From Pterobdella sp. o SKG-2022 (Eukaryota > Annelida > Clitellata > Hirudinida > Piscicolidae): a DNA stretch of 64,000 bases. The stretch lies in NCBI GenBank assembly GCA_964035795.1, contig OZ038321.1:19471209-19535208 (forward strand), given 5' to 3'. How positions within the stretch are numbered: the first letter of the stretch is position 1; every line of letters starts with the position of its first letter. Below the pieces are notes generated by a model. That model was not told the origin of the DNA. It was given only the letters and a program-made list of their open reading frames with translations, and ran no database searches. Positions 60,079 to 64,000 of this stretch are shown piece after piece. The translations under genes were made by a program, and so were the position numbers.

Positions 60079-62604
60079 TTAAACAAACTCTTTCACTAAA
60101 TTTTCAATCTTTTCCACTAATAATTCACTTTTGTACGATTCTTGCAACTCATCAATAAGACTATCAAGTTTTGCTGTTCCCTCAAAAAAGTCCTGCAGGC
60201 CAAAGACACTAGTGTTGATTCGATGATCAGTGATCCGATCGTCTTTGAAGTTGTAAGTTCTTATTTTCTCGTTTCTTCCTCCAGAACCCATCTTTGTTAG
60301 TGATTTAATGACGACTTATAAACAAGCATAATTTTTTTGTATTAAAACTTATATCAAACATGTTTCCATGATTCAAACTTTAAAGGGATAAATATATGAA
60401 ACACATCCATTAATTGAATAATACGAAGCTTCGTGTAAGTCAAACCCACATTTTTTTATTTTATAAATTATACAGCAACAAAATACCTGTAACGACTAGA
60501 AGCTTTCACTAAACTACTTAGGCTGATTAGTTAAAATGAATTCATAACAATATAGAAATTAGTCAAAAAGTGATGACCATATTACCCAAAAACACAAAAT
60601 TATAAAAAATACGTTTATCTATAGAAACATACATACTTGTAATTTTCTATTTGCAGCATATTTTTGCATGACTTCGTCGTTTAGTCTTTCATATATTCTG
60701 AGAAGATTATAAAATTTCAGAAACTTCTTCTCAATATATTAATCAATTGTAGCAATTAAGCCATCAAAATTAATATATAAAATAATTTAATTTGCTCACT
60801 TCGATCTTAAAATTTTCCTAGCAAATTCTTTATTTTTTATCTGTGAGCGTTCTTTCTGGCACTCAACAACTATTCCTGCACAAAGTTGTTTTCACAAACA
60901 TAAGGGATATTAAAAAAGCATTAAAGTATGTAACTGAATAATATATATGTATAGTGTAATGAAAAAAACTGAGAATCTAAAATGTTTATCAAAATGGGGA
61001 TCAAAAATGCTCTTTCAATAATGTTGGTCGAGCCTTCTCAGTGTTGAGCAGCTGTATTTTATACCTGTAGGTATGTGTACAATTCTGACAGCAGAGTCTG
61101 TGGTGTTAACATGTTGACCTCCTTTGCCACTTGCCTTGCATGTCTCCACTTTCAAGTCTTGAGGTCTCAACACCACTTCAACCTGTTTCCAATTATAAAC
61201 TTATTACCAATTATCGACTAAGTAAAAATTATATACTAATTTAAAGATATACACTAATTATAAATTAAATTCCAATATCAGTATTTCAGGAATTTTATTG
61301 TAATAGGCTTGAAGATTCATGCTATTACACTAGTATGAAAATTTAATAGCATCAACATGATGATCATCATGACAACTTCGGATGGCTGCAATGTGACAGC
61401 AAGAGACATAGCACTAGTGTGAAGTCGACCACTCTTTTCAGTGGTTGGTGTTCTCTGAACTCTATGCACACCTCCCTCAAACTTCATGCGGTGATATGCA
61501 TCAAAGCCCTTCACAGATATACTGGCATGCTTTATTCCTCCTTAGAAAGATGGCCATTTTGTTGGGGTGGACACACATTATGAAGATGTTTGAAAATTTG
61601 GAAATAAAATACATGAAAAATTACTTTTACTCAAATTTTTTGAAACCTACCACTTAATGATGAAGTTAACTATTATTATTTTTTTTTAAACATATATTTT
61701 ACTTTGTTTTTGACTGTTAATATAATAAAAATTAACTAATAATTTTTTAAAATAAAATCCTGAGAAAAAAATAAAAATTGAAAAAAGAATATTAATTTGA
61801 CAGCCATCATCTGTTTTTGAATAAAACATAATAAAGATGGTGGTAATATCAAACCAACCAATATCAGAGTATTCACAGTCGAGTACTTGAGCATTCCATC
61901 CTTTATATCGAAAATGCTTTTGATACATTGCAAACACTTCATTGGTGAACAGCATTGCTTCTTGCCCTCCTACTCCTGCATGCATTTCCACCAGCACTTC
62001 TTGTTCAGCTGAGGCTTCTTGTGGCATGAGCAATGTTGGAAACTGATTTAACAACATAGTTAATTGTAGGTGAAATGATTGATGATGAGATTAGATTTAT
62101 TAAGAATTATCAATTGAAAATTTGATAAAGTTAAAAAAATGCTTCAGGCTATGAGTTTCAAATTATTGTACAATTAAGCATATACTTCTTGTTTTGCCTT
62201 TTCAACAATGCTAGTTAGGTCATCAATTTCTTTTTTGAACATTGAAAGCATTTGATTATCATTTTTACTATCTGTCAAAAATAATTTTGAATGAGCCATA
62301 AATTTCCATATAACCTCAGCAAAACACCTTGTGAAATGATTTTTAGCTGTTCAATGTCATCCACTGTTTTTCTTATAAATTTTTCATGATTGTAAAGATT
62401 TTTTAAATGGTTGTGATCATATTCCGAAAATGTTTTCAACATTTTAGTTTTGTCTTTTTCAAATAAGTTTGACAAAATTTTTAAAAATTTCGAAATCGTA
62501 TCCGAATCATATGCTAAAGTAGCTTTTGTTGAATATGTTGAAGATTTGATGAAATAATTTACACATTTGAGATTTTTTATTAATAAATTATTTAAAAAAT
62601 TCAT
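60079..62604 (-). CDS. MTRF1L: Mitochondrial peptide chain release factor 1-like
   Basis: Eight exons join in phase into 392 aa: 62604-62328, 62271-62186, 62042-61859, 61540-61377, 61182-61065, 60875-60800, 60697-60637 and 60291-60079. Exon 1 has a basic, Ser/Asn-rich import-type N-terminus ([13 protein letters not shown]). Then come [39 protein letters not shown] with a P-x-T tripeptide in the codon-recognition position, the catalytic GGQ in [31 protein letters not shown] and the closing [19 protein letters not shown]. The P-x-T type suits reading UAA/UAG stops. It hydrolyses peptidyl-tRNA on the mitochondrial ribosome, as MRPS14 next door also serves that ribosome; this is probably coincidence. 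Its ATG is only 80 bp past the stop codon of LIN52 on the same strand. Confidence 0.94.
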
Positions 62605-62670
62605 TGTAACAATCGAATTAACTTTTGTGTATAGACAAGTTAATAGGAGATAAAACTGAGCTTTTATATT

Positions 62671-62676
62671 TTTATT
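62671..62676 (-). terminator. Poly(A) signal of LIN52
   Basis: AATAAA on the minus strand, 8 bases past the LIN52 stop codon and 67 bases before the MTRF1L start. If used, cleavage would fall inside the very short intercistronic space. Confidence 0.45.
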
Positions 62677-62684
62677 CTAAATAA

Positions 62685-63757
62685 CTAAATTTTTTTTTGT
62701 GGTTTTGACAGAATACTTAAAAATTTTCCTCTGACCATTTCATGAGCTGAAAAAATAAATATTTTATTCATTTGTACTACATAAATTACTTTTGTTAAAA
62801 TAATGAAAATTAGAATCATTGATTTAATAGGAATATTTGAAAAATTATGCGTTGAACCTTCTTCTAAGCCTAGTTGAAAAGCCAATTGTTGTAACCCTTT
62901 CACTTTTTCTATCAATTGAGAAGGTGTTAAACTTCCAAATTCTGAAAAATTAAATCAATATGAAATTTTATCTAAAAAAAAAGCTTCAAAAATTGATCAA
63001 TATCTATTCTAAATATACAAGATAAAAAAAAACCTCTCAACATGTCATGATCAACTCTCTCCACATCTTCTAACCATTTTGGTGGGTTGCTCTTTTATTA
63101 AGTACAAAATAATCAAAACAATCTTAAACATATTACAAAAAAAAATTACATATTATTCCAAGTATAAACTCACAGTTACTTCTCCATAATCTGACCCCCC
63201 TGGTACTATATAATATTGTAAATTTGAATAGTTATATATTAAAAATAATTAATGAATGAATAAATAAAAAATTGTGATGCTTGAAGTGTTATGATTTTTT
63301 AAGCATACATAATCTTCAAAATACAAACACTTTTGGAACCTTTTTAGATTGCACAAAGCTTTTCTTAAATGCGACTCACATCAAGTTTCAATATTTAACA
63401 TAAAAACTTTTCCTAAAATTTATAAGTTTCACAAAGCTCAAAATAACTTTTTTTGTTATTTAATAAACTCTGAAAAGAATTTTTTTTTAATATATTTTTG
63501 ATGATAGTTGAATTTTTATTACATACAACCCAACCAAGAACTTCAAAAATATTTAAAAAAAAATAGAAACTTAACAAATCTATGACATGAAAATCAAAAT
63601 TATTTACATTCAGGCCACATTTCAGGAGATGCTCTGTCCAGCCTTTCAAAACTTATCAAAGAACTGTCCAACTCTGCAATCATACATCAAAAATAAAATA
63701 ATTTAAAATATTTTAGGAATAAATCAAACCACCATTTGAATCTCCTATATTGGACAT
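62685..63757 (-). CDS. LIN52: LIN52, MuvB/DREAM complex subunit
   Basis: Six small exons join in phase to 106 aa: 63757-63733, 63673-63608, 63205-63180, 63091-63034, 62941-62858 and 62746-62685. The order of motifs matches human LIN52 throughout: LDSSLISFERLDRASP, EMWPELPG, PPKWLEDVERVDHDML, EFGSLTPSQLIEKVKGLQQL, AFQLGLEE and RGKFLSILSKP. In animals LIN52 holds the MuvB core (LIN9, LIN37, LIN54, RBBP4) and links it to pocket proteins or B-Myb, controlling cell-cycle genes. The pocket-binding LxSxE (LISFE) and the Ser of RASP, the DYRK1A target in the human protein, are both kept. The linker between WPE and PPKW is shorter than in human. Confidence 0.94.
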
Positions 63758-63972
63758 GGTTTTACGAAATAGTGTTATTTAAGATTTGAATTTCATTAAA
63801 AGAAAACTGCGGCAAAAGCTCAATAAATTCTTAAACGCATTAAAACATTTTAAAAAATTTTTTTCGGAATAAAAAAATTTTGTTTCGAATTTTTATGTGA
63901 AAGATTCTTATGTTTATTTTCACTATTTATTCTATAAAACAGCTGATAAGAGTAAATTTTGATTCGTGTAAA
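63758..63972. promoter_or_regulatory. Possible bidirectional promoter upstream of LIN52
   Basis: 215 bp between the LIN52 ATG (minus) and an ATG on the plus strand near the window end. A CAGCTG E-box-like site is at 63941. Valid only if the plus-strand gene is real. Confidence 0.3.
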
Positions 63973-64000
63973 ATGTTCACATTAGAAAGTCGAAGAAAAA
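63973..64000 (+). CDS. Possible start of a divergent gene (3' cut by window)
   Basis: ATG at 63973 opens a frame MFTLESRRK that is still open at the window end. Only nine codons are visible; the call rests on the head-to-head position relative to LIN52. Confidence 0.2.

Noticed and set aside
61445..61657. Plus ORF opposite the release factor gene
   Set aside because: Shadow of MTRF1L exon 4.
1..64000. CRISPR array, bacterial operon or phage region
   Set aside because: No spaced direct repeats of that kind and no prokaryotic gene layout; genes are spliced and eukaryotic.

Overview
The window is a 64 kb piece of a draft nuclear genome of an animal. It is strongly A+T-rich, all recognisable genes are split by GT-AG introns, and there is an exact 200-N scaffold gap at 20524-20723. 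The families present (mitochondrial uS14m, a mitochondrial release factor, LIN52 of the MuvB complex, an SPRY/SOCS-box protein, PAXBP1, a homeobox gene, CUB and laminin-G secreted proteins) make it a metazoan. tRNA-derived SINEs, several LINE families, a Penelope-like fragment and an apparently plant-type PRPP synthetase point to a non-vertebrate, perhaps a spiralian. The phylum is inference only.

Layout. 1-6.3 kb (+): tandem secreted laminin-G genes, the first only as its last exon, the second complete in six exons with a SINE nested in an older repeat in intron 3. 7.4-14.1 kb (-): a complete PAXBP1/GCFC gene whose nine exons join in phase; its introns hold LINE debris, a SINE and a second copy of the older repeat. 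15.4-16.0 kb (-): an intronless homeobox gene with a TATA box and a 29-bp tandem repeat upstream. 18.6-24.1 kb (+): a small secreted CUB protein interrupted by the gap. 27.5-44.1 kb (+): a second CUB gene, similar to suppressor-of-lurcher CUB proteins, whose proposed last exon encodes a GPI-anchor-like tail; its long introns hold LINE and Penelope fragments, hairpins and a microsatellite.

45.7-53.4 kb (-): a complete 11-exon class II (plant-type) ribose-phosphate pyrophosphokinase. Its last intron contains tRNA-Glu(CTC), a tRNA-derived SINE and an intron-bearing tRNA-Lys(TTT). 53.8-54.9 kb (+): an SPSB-type SPRY/SOCS-box gene, divergent from the pyrophosphokinase. 55.6-56.7 kb (-): MRPS14. 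57.2-59.9 kb (+): two degenerate LINE pieces. 60.1-63.8 kb (-): MTRF1L directly downstream of LIN52, only 80 bp apart. 63973 to the end (+): the possible first codons of a gene divergent from LIN52.

Most conserved genes here are in short exons too small to show as long ORFs. They were assembled by translating exons and requiring each junction to keep phase; exon borders are therefore sequence-supported predictions, not transcript-confirmed. The genes do not form one pathway. They are housekeeping functions (mitochondrial translation, nucleotide precursor synthesis, cell-cycle transcription, ubiquitin ligase adaptor) next to a cluster of small secreted or surface adhesion-domain proteins.
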